Assembly (NCBI GenBank): GCA_030295235.1
Contig: AP026132.1
Span: forward strand, 186,001-250,000
Direction: 5' to 3'
From: Fistulifera solaris
Taxonomy: Eukaryota; Bacillariophyta; Bacillariophyceae; Naviculales; Stauroneidaceae
DNA length: 64,000 nt
This document shows, piece by piece, positions 20,464 to 31,127 of the stretch; position 1 is the stretch's first letter; every line of letters begins with the position of its first letter. A program made the translations under genes and the position numbers. Below the pieces are notes generated by a model. That model had not been told where the DNA came from and ran no database searches. It was given only the letters and a program-made list of their open reading frames with translations.

Positions 20464-21153
20464 GGCTCTTATTATGACGGTTGCAACCATGTTCCCACAT
20501 CGCAGCGCTCGGAGAAAAACCCCAGGCACGCAGCGCATTCGCAGATCGTCGAGGCAGTCACGAAAAAACCAAGGACATATCATTTGTACCGCAAATATTG
20601 TACTCGTGTCCCGAACGACTAAGTGCGGTACCGGTACCGGTACTCATAAAACACCCCCGACTACTTCATTCCCTATATTCCCTATAGTCTCGTAATTATT
20701 ACTCTTTCATCGTCGTCTTACCGCCACTCCGCAATTTTTAGTCTTGTAAGCAGCCGACGAAGGCGGAAGAATCATCACAAACGAGTAAGGATAGGGATAG
20801 AAGCTGCAAAAGCGGACCAGCTAAGGCTGCCAATGCAAGGCGATGGGCAAATGAACCTATGATTTGGTGGCATTACCAAAGATCTTTTAACGACTTACTG
20901 AAATCAAACGTAGACTAGATTGCTGAACTGTTACAGATTTTGTTGCGGCTTACCTAAGAAGTGGATCATTAGAGTCGCCGCATTTTGATTCACAAAATAA
21001 GTATCACGAATGTTTAGACGGCCTTCGTAGTCTTAATTCGATCCTTTCCCTAAGAAAGCTAGAAAAAAAGTAAATATCAGACAAAGACATTACATCTTTA
21101 CTTTCACACTCCCCGGTCCCATTCATAATTTCTTTCTCCACAGAATTCTGCTT
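20464..21153. other. Intergenic region with TACCGGTAC repeat
   Basis: About 690 bp. TACCGGTACCGGTAC lies at 20629-20643 followed by TCATA, the same string as at 16621. It lies about 165 bp upstream of the TM9SF start, so it may be a promoter element. Nothing else is seen. Confidence 0.5.
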
Positions 21154-22224
21154 TCATTTCTTGAAGGCGGTCCATGCTTTCGCTTCATCGCCTCCGCAAT
21201 CCGCGAGCGCTTTCAAGAACCGTTTCACTTCATTCAGTGATCGAAGCCGTTTTTGGAGCACGGGAGTATACCAGTACGCATCCAGCGTCCCCTTGGTCTG
21301 TCCACTTTGTCGTTCAAACTTTTTCTTGGTCCATCCCGCGGGCCATACGAGGTCGTCTCCCAATTTGTCGTCCGGGACGCCGCTCCATACTTCGGGTGAC
21401 GGGCCCTTGGCGGCGGGTTTGGCTGCAGGTTTGGCGGCGGTTTTTCGGGCTTTGGTGGGCGTCACTGTGGTGGCAACCGGTTTGGCGGCGGGCTTGGCGG
21501 CGGTGGGTTTCGGAGCGGGCTTTGCTGCTGCGGGCTTGGATGGAGCAGGCTTTGCCGCGGGCTTGGCGTCATCCAGTTTCGGTCGCTTGTCCGCTGGTGT
21601 TAACACCGATTTGGCGGCCAATCGACGTCGGCGTTGTCCATCGAATGCGTCGTCCCGTGGAGTAATTTCTGGCAATATTTCGCCGACTACGAAAAAATCA
21701 GCTGTCGCTGTATTCGATTTCTGTACTTCCAGTTGTTTCGGTGCTTCGGGCTGTTTCGGTGCTTCCGGTTCTTTTGGTTTCAGTGCTTCGGCTGGTTCCG
21801 GTTCCGTCTCGGGTTTCGGAGGTGGTTTCGTCGGCATCTCAATCATCTTTTTGGTGGGATCTCCTTTGATCCACTTATTGATTTGACTTTGCGTTTTATT
21901 CTCTACCACGGCAATGCGAGATTCTCGTAAAATCGATTTGGGTGCCGCGGCTGTTTTGTGTGTGTCAATATTCGTCGTAGTCTCCGCAACCTCTCCGTTC
22001 GTCGTCTCCCCGTTCGTATTCACTGGGGCCGTATCCTTGGGTACATCCGCATTCGTAGTAGGAGCAGCAGCGATGGCAGTAGAGACTTCGGGGATAGCAG
22101 ATGCTTCCGGGGCAACCGCTGGAGCCGTTGGGATCTCGCCGCCATTGGCGGAAGGCGGAGCTTTCGTCGTCGTCGTTTCTGCGGGTAATGATGATCCCGC
22201 GGCTGGGCCTTCGGGGTTCTCCAT
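21154..22224 (-). CDS. Basic Pro/Ala/Lys-repeat protein with MBD/TAM-like C-terminal domain
   Basis: This is a 356-codon intact ORF. The first 120 aa are low-complexity Ala/Thr/Pro. A middle block is Pro/Glu/Lys rich (KPKEPEAPKQPEAPKQ). Residues about 215-285 are an AAKPAAKP array like linker-histone tails. The last 60 aa are globular: WPAGWTKKKFERQSGQTKGT, then DAYWYTP, RLRSLNEVKRFLKAL. This follows the MBD/TAM pattern (P-x-G-W-x-x-x-x-x-x-R-x-S-G, D-x-Y-Y-x-S-P, x-R-S-x-x-E-V-x-x-Y-L). MBD domains bind methylated CpG or, in TAM variants, DNA or other proteins. Inference: a nuclear chromatin protein. Its presence in the same window as a DNMT-like gene is suggestive only. The arrangement of basic repeats before the MBD-like domain is unusual. 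Confidence 0.6.
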   Translation of the reverse strand: MENPEGPAAGSSLPAETTTTKAPPSANGGEIPTAPAVAPEASAIPEVSTAIAAAPTTNADVPKDTAPVNTNGETTNGEVAETTTNIDTHKTAAAPKSILRESRIAVVENKTQSQINKWIKGDPTKKMIEMPTKPPPKPETEPEPAEALKPKEPEAPKQPEAPKQLEVQKSNTATADFFVVGEILPEITPRDDAFDGQRRRRLAAKSVLTPADKRPKLDDAKPAAKPAPSKPAAAKPAPKPTAAKPAAKPVATTVTPTKARKTAAKPAAKPAAKGPSPEVWSGVPDDKLGDDLVWPAGWTKKKFERQSGQTKGTLDAYWYTPVLQKRLRSLNEVKRFLKALADCGGDEAKAWTAFKK

Positions 22225-22621
22225 ATTCGATCCAATTACAACAAATAATATATAGAAATAAAAGATGATGCAAGATGGAAGCTACTCACTCTACTTGTTA
22301 TCGGTCTCACAATAAGCAGTGCAATGGCAGATGCGCGTGTGTTTATGGTCCTTGGTGTGGTGCGGCGTGCGGCCATCTTAGGATCCTTCCGTTGGGAGGC
22401 GATGCGACGCGTAGCGCTGTGAATTTTGAAGTACGTCGCAAGCGGCTATGAAGTACTATGAATCAACATGTAGCAGTACAAAAAACAACCCGAGATTTAC
22501 TCATAAGCTAAAGCGACCGCTAATCTAATTAATTACTTTTCTAATCCCCCATTTCAAAACCGACCTAGCCGTTGATTACCATCAAGGCATACTCTCAGCT
22601 TACATTCTTTTTTCCCTTGGA
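22225..22621. other. Intergenic region
   Basis: About 400 bp between the MBD-like gene start and the 3' end of the prolyl hydroxylase gene. No gene or repeat seen. Confidence 0.5.
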
Positions 22622-24474
22622 TCAATTGATGAGAGGCTCCCAGACCCAAAGATTGGCGATGAACTAAAGAAAGAAATCGTCCCGACGAAAAGTAGGTGAG
22701 ACTACGAACAAATTCGTGAACAGCATATCCGAAAAAGACCTACCTTCTCTCCCGATAAAACGGGTTCACTGGCGTGCTGACTGCGATCGTCCATGTTGCC
22801 ATCCGGTAACATGGAATAAAACAAAACGGCAGTCCCCTTTTGGGGTCGAATCCGCACTCCGTCGTGGAAATCCCGGGTGACGGCCCGCGGAAATACCGTA
22901 TGCCCTCCTGTAAAGTCGTCATTGAGATACAGCAACAAGGTGGCAAACCGGGTGGGCTGATACCACAGTTGTTGCGAAGGATATACAAAATCATGATGCG
23001 CGGTATATTCTTCTCCGGCGCGATACCGCACCACTTGCAACGACTCGGCGATGGAATGATAATGCGCCGGTATTTCGTCGTCGACTGGTTTTTGCAAGAG
23101 GCGTTCGTCCAGGCGCAACAACCGTGCCGCTCTTCGATAAATGGTGTCGGTCAGACTCGTCGCGTTGCCACGTTCGAGCCACGTGTTGTCCGACGAGCGT
23201 GTCGCACCATCGCGCATGGTACGCCGCGAACCCGCCGCGACCGTGGACGCTCGCATTCCTTCGTGCAAGGCCAATTGAATCAAGTTATCGCATTCGGAAC
23301 CGGACAAAAAGTCGGGAATGGTCAATACTTTGGGCATTACCGATTCTACGCGAAGGGTATAATCACGTCCTTCGTCCCGATACACATGTTTCTGATGAAT
23401 GTACGATGTTTCCCACATAGAATGTACAGGAAACGGTCGTGGAAATTGACTCAACCACGGTCGTCTCGCGTGAATCAGATAATGTTTCGCAAATTCTTGA
23501 TTGAGTTTTTGCATGTAATACAACAACTGTTCTTGTTGTGACAATTGTTGAATGTCCGCGTCGGTCATGGGTTCAAAATAGAGCGTCATATCATCGGCCG
23601 TCACGACCCATCGTGCCATGGCATGATCCGCATCATAGATAGGTGTCACGGAAAACGATTGTCCCGGTGTCGTGGCCGTCCCCAAACTGTCAAACGGAGC
23701 CATTTCTCCCACCAATTTCCGTTCCTCCCGTCCATCCCAAAACAGCAAGACGGGTTTTGGCGACAAATTAAAGAATTTGACACCAAATCCCGTAAAGGTC
23801 AAATGCGCGGCCTTCAAGGGTTTGGTTTCGAGTCCGTTCGCCGACATTTTGGCTTCGGCCGTGGGATCGTAGTCGGGATACAATGTTTCGATGGACGGAT
23901 CGGGATAGTAGTAAGTGAATCCTTTGATGTAAGAAAGTGATGAAGAAGTAAGTTGCTGTTCGATACAATCCATCTGCGGATGCGATGGTAGTTCCGACAC
24001 AGACAAGACTCGAGAATAGTTGACATCTTGCCACAGATCGGCCGCAGAATGCGCGTGCAGTGCCGGAAGATATTCCTTGGAAAGGTGAAAATCCATGACT
24101 TTGAGAGAAGAGTCTTGGGTATCCCATGGGTCACAAAAGGTAATGTTGGCGGTGCGTGTATATTCGTGCAAATGTTCGTGGGCATCATCATAGAGATGGA
24201 GTGTGGGTGCCGCGGAAGGTGTCGGCACAGCTGACAATGGTTGTGATATATTATAGCGGTGAGCCGCGGCCGTGGCTACAATGGCTACAAGTACGGCAAA
24301 CGCATGTTGTTTCCAATGTTCTTTCAATTCTTGCATCCAAGATGTCGTCTCGTCGTCGTCGCTATCATGATTCTCGTCGTCATTGTTGTTGTTGTCGTGA
24401 TGCAAAAATTCGTGAGGATCCAAATCTTCCCACGACGATGATTCTGTAATATTATCATGAGACGGATGATCCAT
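22622..24474 (-). CDS. Prolyl 4-hydroxylase, 2-oxoglutarate/Fe(II) dependent
   Basis: Exon 1 (24474-22744, 577 codons) joins exon 2 (22663-22622) across an 80-nt intron (GTAGGT...CTTTAG), completing GEKFIANLWVWEPLIN. The N-terminus is acidic and cytosolic, with one signal-anchor helix at about 54-72 (HAFAVLVAIVATAAAH), making it a type II membrane protein. The catalytic domain is at the C-terminus: YTAHHDFVYP (the Fe-binding HxD), GGHTVFP, KGTAVLFYSML and SQHASEPVLSGEK (distal His and the 2-oxoglutarate-binding Lys). It hydroxylates peptidyl proline in the ER/Golgi lumen, probably in cell-wall-type glycoproteins. The 300-aa region between anchor and catalytic domain has no recognised domain. 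Confidence in the enzyme class is high; the substrate is unknown. Confidence 0.88.
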
Positions 24475-25006
24475 GGTTATGAATAGAAATTGATGTATAA
24501 AAAATGCATAAGAAAAGATGGGGCGTTCAAGGGTCGAAAGAAATGCAATGCAAAATCATTGTTTTGTTTTTATTGTCGTTGCGAGCCGAAAAATAAACAT
24601 CGCACCACCACTCATGAATCGATAGTAATCGTACAATCGTTACTAAGAAACAATTTGTAGTCGGACACGTGTTATTACGTCACACAGGTAATCCGAAATC
24701 ACGAACAGAAAGCGGGTGGATATCCGCCACGACTCAAACCGCCGTGCCATTATTGACGAACATGACAAGACACATTGCTTGTGCTGTATGATTGTCTTTT
24801 GATATTGTTCCAGATAACTCTTTCTTTTCCTTCTTTTTTACTATTACTCAATCACAAGTAATTGATCGAAACGATCGCAACAATACGCTTGTGTGAGTGT
24901 TTCGAATCGCGCATGACACAATAGTCAATTGGCTACAACCCCAAAATCGCAGTACTTGATTGAAGCGAAAATATTGATTCGTAATTTTTATACACAAACA
25001 ACAATT
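24475..25006. other. Divergent promoter region
   Basis: About 530 bp between the prolyl hydroxylase (minus) and HECT ligase (plus) genes. An ACGTCA motif lies near 24675. No gene seen. Confidence 0.5.
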
Positions 25007-27603
25007 ATGCCATCATTGTTTCGAATCATGGGAGGAGGAGGAAATTCCTCCTCCTCCAATAACAACAATCGACAATTACCACAACCGCAGCAATCACTGC
25101 GATCTTCCGCGAGTCGATTGACGTATCCGGGAAATCGAGCGGCGGCGGCCCCTTCGAGTGATGCCGCGCCCTCGATGCCCACGACGTTTCCTCGGACCGG
25201 CGGTTTGTCCGACTCAAATACAGCTTCGGCAGCTTCGAGCGCCGGGCCCGTGACATTGCAAGGCAGTGCCGTCGATCCAGCAGCGGCGCGCGTTCCGCCT
25301 CCTCCGGCCACCGAAGCCGCGACACGCCCGGGAGCGTATCAAGTCACTCGCACGGCCGTGGGACCGGCGCAAGTGTATCGGGTGACCGTTCCCGTCGGAG
25401 TCCGACCCGGCGCCGAATTTACCGTCCACGCCGGATTGCGGCGAGTCCGCGTCCGGTGTCCGCCCACCAGCAGTCCGGGACAATCGTTGCAAATTACGTT
25501 GCCCCCGGAACCCGTCACACACCATTTGTTGTTGAAAATGGCGCCACTGACGGCGGCCGAAGGCACGCCGGAAGGTGGCGGCGCCGTCACCATGACCCCC
25601 GACGTTCAAGCGGTCAATCGACAAGCCATGTTGTCGGGTGGGACGGCCCAAACCTTTTGGTTACCATTCCACCCAATGTACATCCGGGACAGCAATTCAC
25701 CGTCAATGTCGGGGGACAACGCTTTGCCGTCACGTGTCCTCCCAGCGCGGGACCGAATCAAAAAGTGCGAATTGTGCCGCCCGTGGTCCGCGACGAACCG
25801 GAAGCGGCGCCGACTACCCAAGTCTTTGAAGTGGCCGTCCCGGAGGGCGTTCAACCCGGACAACCGTTCGCGTTAATGGCGAACGATCAGCGCGTATTGG
25901 TGACGTGTCCCCCCAATGTGGTGCCGGGACAAAAATTCGGTTCCAATTGCCCGTCAGTCATTTGGTCGGGAAAATTGAATTGGCGTACGAATCCGAAACG
26001 TCCGGATGGCGCCGTACCGTCCGCGTGAATGATCTCAAATTTCAATGGGTGCGATTGGAAAGAAAAAGGAGGACGCGAAGAAAGAAAAGACCGACGATAA
26101 TGACGAAGATCCGTTGGCCGAAACAACAGAAGGTATGGGTCCATCCAAAGTGGTGGATGTGGAAGGAATGAAGCAGTTTGATTTTCGTCGTTCGGCCTAT
26201 GTTCGTAAAGTCTATTATTTGGAAGGTAACGATGCGCGGATGCGGACGGGGACCATTGAGTTGATTCCGGCACACGAAGCGGTGGTCGATTCGCGGCTCG
26301 TGTACCACAATCGAACACTGCTTTCCTACTCCGACATTGCCTCTGTGCAAGGGAAATCGTTACAAGAAAAGACGGAATGGTTTCAAAACATTTGTAATCA
26401 ATTGACCGCGGCTTGGGAAGATGGGCATATCAAAATTGCCGTCCGGCGGTCGATGTTATTGCAAGACAGTGTGGACGCGGTCATGAGTCTCGGACGAGAC
26501 GATTTGCGCAAACGGTGGCGGATTGAATTTCTCGGGGAGCCCGGCATTGATGCCGGTGGTGTGGCACGAGAATGGTTTGAGCTGGTCACGGAACAAATAT
26601 TCGATCCGGCCTTTGGCTTGTGGATACCATCGGCCAACAATCAGGCGTGTGTCAATATCAACCCATCTAGTGGTACGTTTGGCGAGATGTGTCTTTGGCG
26701 TGCGATATTTCTGTCGACACTCACGTGTTTTACTGTTGTTTGCAAATAAGGACTGTCTTGTCCGGAAGATCATTTAATTTACTTTCGATTTCTCGGCCGA
26801 GTTATTGGTAGAGCCCTTTTGATCGCCAACTCATAAAAGGACATATGGTGCAATCCATATATAAGCACATTCTCGGCTGGCCCATCACGTTTGAAGATAT
26901 CAAAGCACAAGATGAAGAATATTACCATTCGTTACAAAAGTTAACCAAAATGGAGGATGTTTCTATCATGTACTTGGATTTTACGGTCACGGAAGAAAGC
27001 ATGGGGGCGCGACGAGAAATCGAATTGACGGAAGGTGGAGCGCTGACGGAAGTCACCAACGCCAATTTGGAGCAGTATTTGGAATCCAACTTACGGTATA
27101 GGATGTTAGAACGAACGAGACCTCAACTACAAGAACTGTTGTTGGGATTCTTTGACGTGATTCCGGAGCCACCACTAACAATATTCGATGCGAATGAACT
27201 GGAACTGACGCTGTGTGGCTTACCCACCATCGACATGGAGGATTGGCAAGCCAACACCAAGTATTCCGGTCTGTACGAAATGACCGGTCGAAGTCATGAG
27301 ACAGTGCAATGGTTCTGGGAGGTTGTTTTAGAAGAATTCGATCAAGAACAGCGAGCCCGTCTTTTGCAATTTGTGACGGGTACTTCGGGTGTTCCGAGTC
27401 GAGGATTTTCAGTGCTTCAGGGCATTGACGGCAATATCAAGAAATTCACCATTCATGGCGTGGATCGCAAGGCGTACTTTTATCCCCGCGCGCATACTTG
27501 TTTTAACAGAATCGATCTGCCCAATTATTCGTCCAAGGAAGAGTTGTTGGAGAAATTAAAGGCGGCGATTTCTTTATCAGGGGTCGGTTTTGACATTGAA
27601 TAA
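25007..27603 (+). CDS. HECT-type E3 ubiquitin ligase with N-terminal repeat domains (intron, four frame breaks)
   Basis: The start is taken at MPSLFRIMGG (25007). The N-terminal 100 aa are Ser/Asn/Ala-rich. Three repeats of about 45 aa follow, each with a V-x-V-P-x-G-V-x-P-G-x-x-F-x-V core and then V-x-C-P-P: about 25375-25510, 25660-25780 and 25825-25960. A Lys/Glu-rich linker precedes a DUF908-free HECT domain: RWRIEFLGEPGIDAGGVARE, an intron (26673-26750, GTACGT...AATAAG), YFRFLGRVIGRALL, then the C-lobe with the catalytic Cys in RAHTCFNRIDLPNYSSKEEL (TGT at 27499-27501). One base is missing at each of about 25655, 25931-25935, 26060 and 26830; the domains continue across each. HECT enzymes form a ubiquitin thioester at this Cys. 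Substrate unknown. Confidence 0.85.
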
Positions 27604-27722
27604 TGTTAATAAGAAGAATAGAGTTTCACTATTATTGTTTTCACGTTTTTGGTTAAGTTTGTTTAATGCTTACTAGCTTTCACCTGTTGCGTAAATAGCT
27701 AGCTTTTGTCAAACCAAAATTA

Positions 27723-28002
27723 CTATAGACACAATGTGTAAACGACCTTTGCCACGACTGCATTTCAGTCATGAGACGAAAATTGGGTTGCTACTGCTAT
27801 GGTGCGTCAAAGAACGCATCATTTTTCTCGTTAGACAATGACTGGTTGCTGAAGTATTTACGTTGAGCAAAATTTACGATGCAACTCTTTACTGCGTCGA
27901 ATTTCTATCCGATTTGAGGCAGTATTATTGACGCTCAAACGAAAATTGATTCATGACTGAAATGCAGTCGTGGCAAAGGTCGTTTACACATTGTATCTAT
28001 AG
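27723..28002. mobile_element. Stowaway-like MITE (Tc1/mariner type)
   Basis: A 280-bp non-coding element with inverted ends of about 50 bp: CTATAGACACAATGTGTAAA at the left, and the same sequence with two changes inverted at the right. The arms run through CGACCTTTGCCACGACTGCA and TTTCAGTCATGA. It is flanked by TA on both sides (27721-27722 and 28003-28004), the usual target duplication of Stowaway MITEs. There is no ORF. It presumably moves with a mariner-type transposase encoded elsewhere. Confidence 0.8.
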
Positions 28003-28078
28003 TAGAGTTATAACGTAGGGTCTCCGTCCGCCGTCCGCAAAACACTACATAACACATTCCACGTGGAAGCTAGATACG

Positions 28079-28956
28079 CAGGAAGAATGTTAAAGTACTC
28101 TCTTGGGCATAGTCTTGGTGTCGTAAGACACAATAGTATGTACAATTGAGTACCGCTTATGTTCAAGCCCATTGATTTCATACGCGCATTCATCATCGCT
28201 AATACACATGTTCAACGGAAATTATACATAGGGCTACATTTTTCAACACTTCGTTTTTTTGGGTTTCGGCGAGCCGTCCAACCACTCGGAGCGGCGATGT
28301 CTCGGCCTGAGACGTACATGTTAATTACGTCTCGAGATGTCTCTGAGACGTCTCAGAGACGTCCCTGAGACGTCTCTGAGACATCTCGAGACGTAATTAA
28401 CATGAGTTTCTCATTAGGGTTTTTAATACCATCTAGACTACTCCGTAACGATTACGTAATATTTCTTTATTACTAATAGGTTCTGGTTTGGGCATGATGA
28501 GCGGTTACTAAGTAGACGAAGAAATAACGAGCATTGTTGGTCAAAGCTGCGTGCAAATGCTTCGGCATTTACGATTACGATGGGCGATCCGTTTTCCGTT
28601 CCTTGCGATCTTGTAACCCTAATCAAAGTTTCCGATTTCAAGACGTAATCCTGAGATGTGTTAAATTCGTCTCTGAGACGTCTCAGAGACGTCTCTGAGA
28701 CGTCTCGAGACGTAATTAACATCTAGTATTTCGCGACATCGCCGCTCTTCGCAAACATACCTCGCCGAAATGAGAGAATTCCTATGTTTGAAAAATGTAG
28801 CTCCATTTGTGTTTTGCGTTTACCAAATTAAACTTGTGAAAGTCAATGCGCGTATGAAAGTACCATTATTTTCTCAATACGGTACTGCTTAGTACACTAA
28901 AAATGTCTTAGGACACCCAAACTATGCCCTAGAGAGTACTTTAACATTTCTTCCAG
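28079..28956. repeat. Long imperfect inverted repeat (about 880 bp) with palindromic GAGACGTCTC core
   Basis: The left arm (28079 to about 28390) and right arm (about 28670-28956, inverted) share GGAAGAATGTTAAAGTACTC, GGGCATAGT, GCTACATTTTTCAA, GGCGATGTC and ATGTTAATTACGTCTCGAGA. The inner ends are runs of GAGACGTCTC and TCTGAGACG palindromes. The centre (about 28400-28660) is unique. There is no coding potential beyond short ORFs created by the palindromes. Candidates are a foldback-type transposon or a diverged large MITE. No clear target duplication was found. Confidence 0.7.
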
Positions 28957-29099
28957 GATAAAGCATGCCGTTTCTCGTCCCCGTCGAACTTGTTTCTTTC
29001 TCACCATGAGCTCGCAACTACTTCCCTCTGAGCTGCTATATTTCCTTCGTCCATTCTTTTCCTTTCAACAACAACAATTACTTCCTATTTCTTATTATC

Positions 29100-29705
29100 A
29101 TGTTAACATCCTCCATTTTCCGATCCACGCTTCGTCCATCCTCACGACGTTGTTGGATTCACGTCGAGAAACGATTGGAGGAACTGCAGCTTGTTTTGCC
29201 GCCGGCTCCGGGTCCGAAAGCCAATTACAACATTGTCTGTCACGCGGCCGGAGGAATGTTGTATGTTTCGGGACATTTGCCCGTCACACTGGATGGATCG
29301 ATGTTCACGGGACGCATCGGTGCCGATGGCAGGGATGTAGCGTACGGTTATCAAGCGGCCCGACAAGCTGGATTGAATATAATTTCTACCTTGAAAGCAC
29401 AATTGGGTGATTTGGATCGTGTGGAGCATATTGTTAAAGTATGGATTGATTTATTGTTTGTCTTGTGAAACAAGGTCCTATTTGTCTCTCATTCTCTTTC
29501 TTTTCAGATTTTCGGTATTGTGCAATCGACGGACGATTTCAAAGAACAGCACAAAGTGATGGATGGATGTTCCGATCTCATGATGGAAGTCTTTGGTAAA
29601 ACGGCCGGATATCATGCTCGATCCGCCATTGGGACGAGTACCTTGCCTTTGGATATTTCGGTCGAAGTCGAAGCGGTGGTGCAGCTCAAACCGTTTGTCA
29701 AGTAA
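29100..29705 (+). CDS. RidA (YjgF/YER057c/UK114) family protein
   Basis: Exon 1 is 29100-29438 and exon 2 is 29508-29705. The 69-nt intron has GTATGG and TTTTCAG borders, and the joined protein is 178 aa. The core reads ANYNIVCHAAGGMLYVSGHL, then GYQAARQAGLNIISTLKAQL and VKIFGIVQSTDDF, and ends with AIGTSTLPLDISVEVEAVVQ, where the G-x-x-x-L-P-x-x-x-x-V-E-V-E pattern is the RidA signature. Compared with the usual Arg in (A)R-x-x-V/L-P, this copy has S-T-L-P, so imine deaminase activity may be altered; many eukaryotic RidA subfamilies lack that Arg. The N-terminal 20 aa are basic and Ser/Arg-rich, suggesting mitochondrial or plastid import. Role: disposal of reactive enamines and imines, inferred from the family. 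Confidence 0.82.
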
Positions 29706-29916
29706 TATCATTATTTTGTGATGCACCCGTGAACATCCGGTGAACCTGACATCCGAAGGAACACCCGTTGTTATGATTCAGGGTCAAAACATATAAAATT
29801 CCAAGCTGGTCTATCTTCTTCACAAAAATCCTTATTTTTTTCTAATCTGGTGAACTCTCTTTCTATAACTTTTTAACATGTCTATCAATTGTGTTTTTCA
29901 CATCACAATCAACATT

Positions 29917-30571
29917 TTATTCGACCACACATCGAGATACTCCACGAAACATCTGACACACATACAAATAACCATCACTCCCGGTCGCGACACCGACACC
30001 AAATTCATTGAAACAATCCGACAACATGTTCGATCGATTGATCGGATGATGGTGCATGGCAAATTCGTGCATTTGTACGGGATGTTCCCCGCGTTGCACA
30101 TTTTCTCCAGCTCGGGTGCTCCCCAAATGCTGTTGGAGCTCTTCAATGTCGTGGGCGGAATGCATGACACAGAGCTCCGACGCCATGCGCTGAGCGTGAT
30201 GCGTGGCCAAAGCATCCAAAAAGGGTGATCTCTGTAACGTCGACCGACCCCGCAATTGTCGTTCTTGCTGAATCAAAAGTGAAAGGTCGATGATTCGCCC
30301 ACGAAATCGTGCCAATCGTGGCAACTGCGTTCTTCGGGGATCGGCGACAATCGATGTTTCGGTTCCAAGCGCAAACTTCGTTTCAAAGAAGGTCGTCGAT
30401 GTGGGCGGCTTGTCAATAACATCATGGTAAAAGAAGGACGAAACTACGGAGGAACAAAAATGAAGCAAGCAATAATGAAATGACTACGTTGATAAGGTAT
30501 TCGGAAGGCAAATGAATTTTATGGGGACTTTTCCGGTCGCCCATTTTTTCGATTTCCCACGATGGCCTCAT
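29917..30571 (-). CDS. CAP/SCP-domain (cysteine-rich secretory protein superfamily) protein
   Basis: The main frame (30468-29917) encodes a CAP domain: SPFLDALATHHAQRMASEL, HSAHDIEELQQHL, GENVQRGEHPVQMHEFAMHH, NRSNMLSDCFNEFGVGVATG and DGYLYVCQMFRG. Together these give the GENV-type, (N)R-x-N(I/M)L and Y-x-C-Q motifs of bacterial and algal YkwD-like CAP proteins. A better N-terminus starts at ATG 30571 (MRPSWEIEKM) and has a signal-anchor helix (VVISLLLASFLFLRS). It joins the CAP frame if one T is removed from the run at 30429-30432. Inference: a secreted or membrane-tethered protein facing the lumen or outside. CAP proteins have mixed functions (sterol binding, wall or defence roles), so no function is assigned. 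Confidence 0.65.
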
Positions 30572-31127
30572 CACTCGTGTCAACTTTGGATAGAATGTGG
30601 GATTGAGAAGCTTCCGAACGAAGAAATGGATCGGAAGCGAACTTCGGTCGTTCTCTCTGCGTGGGCGTGCTTTGTCGTTCCACGTTCCACGCTTGTTCCA
30701 CGGTCCACGGTTCGCAAAAATGTGAAAGCTACAGTGCCCAAGTTCAAGCAGTCTTTTTTGAAGTGACTTTCCACTCTACTCTAGTCCCAAGTGTAGGTGA
30801 GAGTACATCAGCTGACAAGAACCACGTAAGAACTTTCGGTCTTGGATGATAGTGAACAGTAGTGAACATCTGCGGCAGGGTCATCTTTTCCAAACCACGT
30901 GTTTCGTGTTTGATAACGTCACAAATGAATAGAATAAGGTTAGAGATAAAAATGCAAGCCGGAGACGTCTGTACGTCGACGCACTCGAATGACTCATTCG
31001 TCATTCACTCTTTTCCTTCTCGCCCGTTCGCAATTCGCAAAACACGCCTGTCGTTGAGGAGCAATGAACGAAAGGCATTTCTCCTTAGTTCATTCTCTCG
31101 GGTCTTTCATCTTCTAATCTCTTCAGC
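30572..31127. other. Divergent promoter region
   Basis: About 560 bp between the CAP gene (minus) and the S2P gene (plus). An ACGTCA motif lies near 30915, about 210 bp upstream of the S2P start. Short ORFs here show no family features. Confidence 0.5.

Noticed and set aside
25007-27603. HECT gene and other broken genes as pseudogenes
   Set aside because: Each break is one base, often in a run, and conserved residues including the catalytic Cys are intact on the far side.
28159-28722. ORFs reading MLITSRDVSETS on either strand
   Set aside because: They are created by the GAGACGTCTC palindromes in the inverted repeat, not by selection on protein.
29878-30228. 116-codon plus-strand ORF
   Set aside because: It is antisense to the CAP domain, whose frame has clear family motifs.
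30661-30720. GTTCCACG-type short repeats upstream of the S2P gene
   Set aside because: Only a few imperfect copies; too short to call a repeat element.
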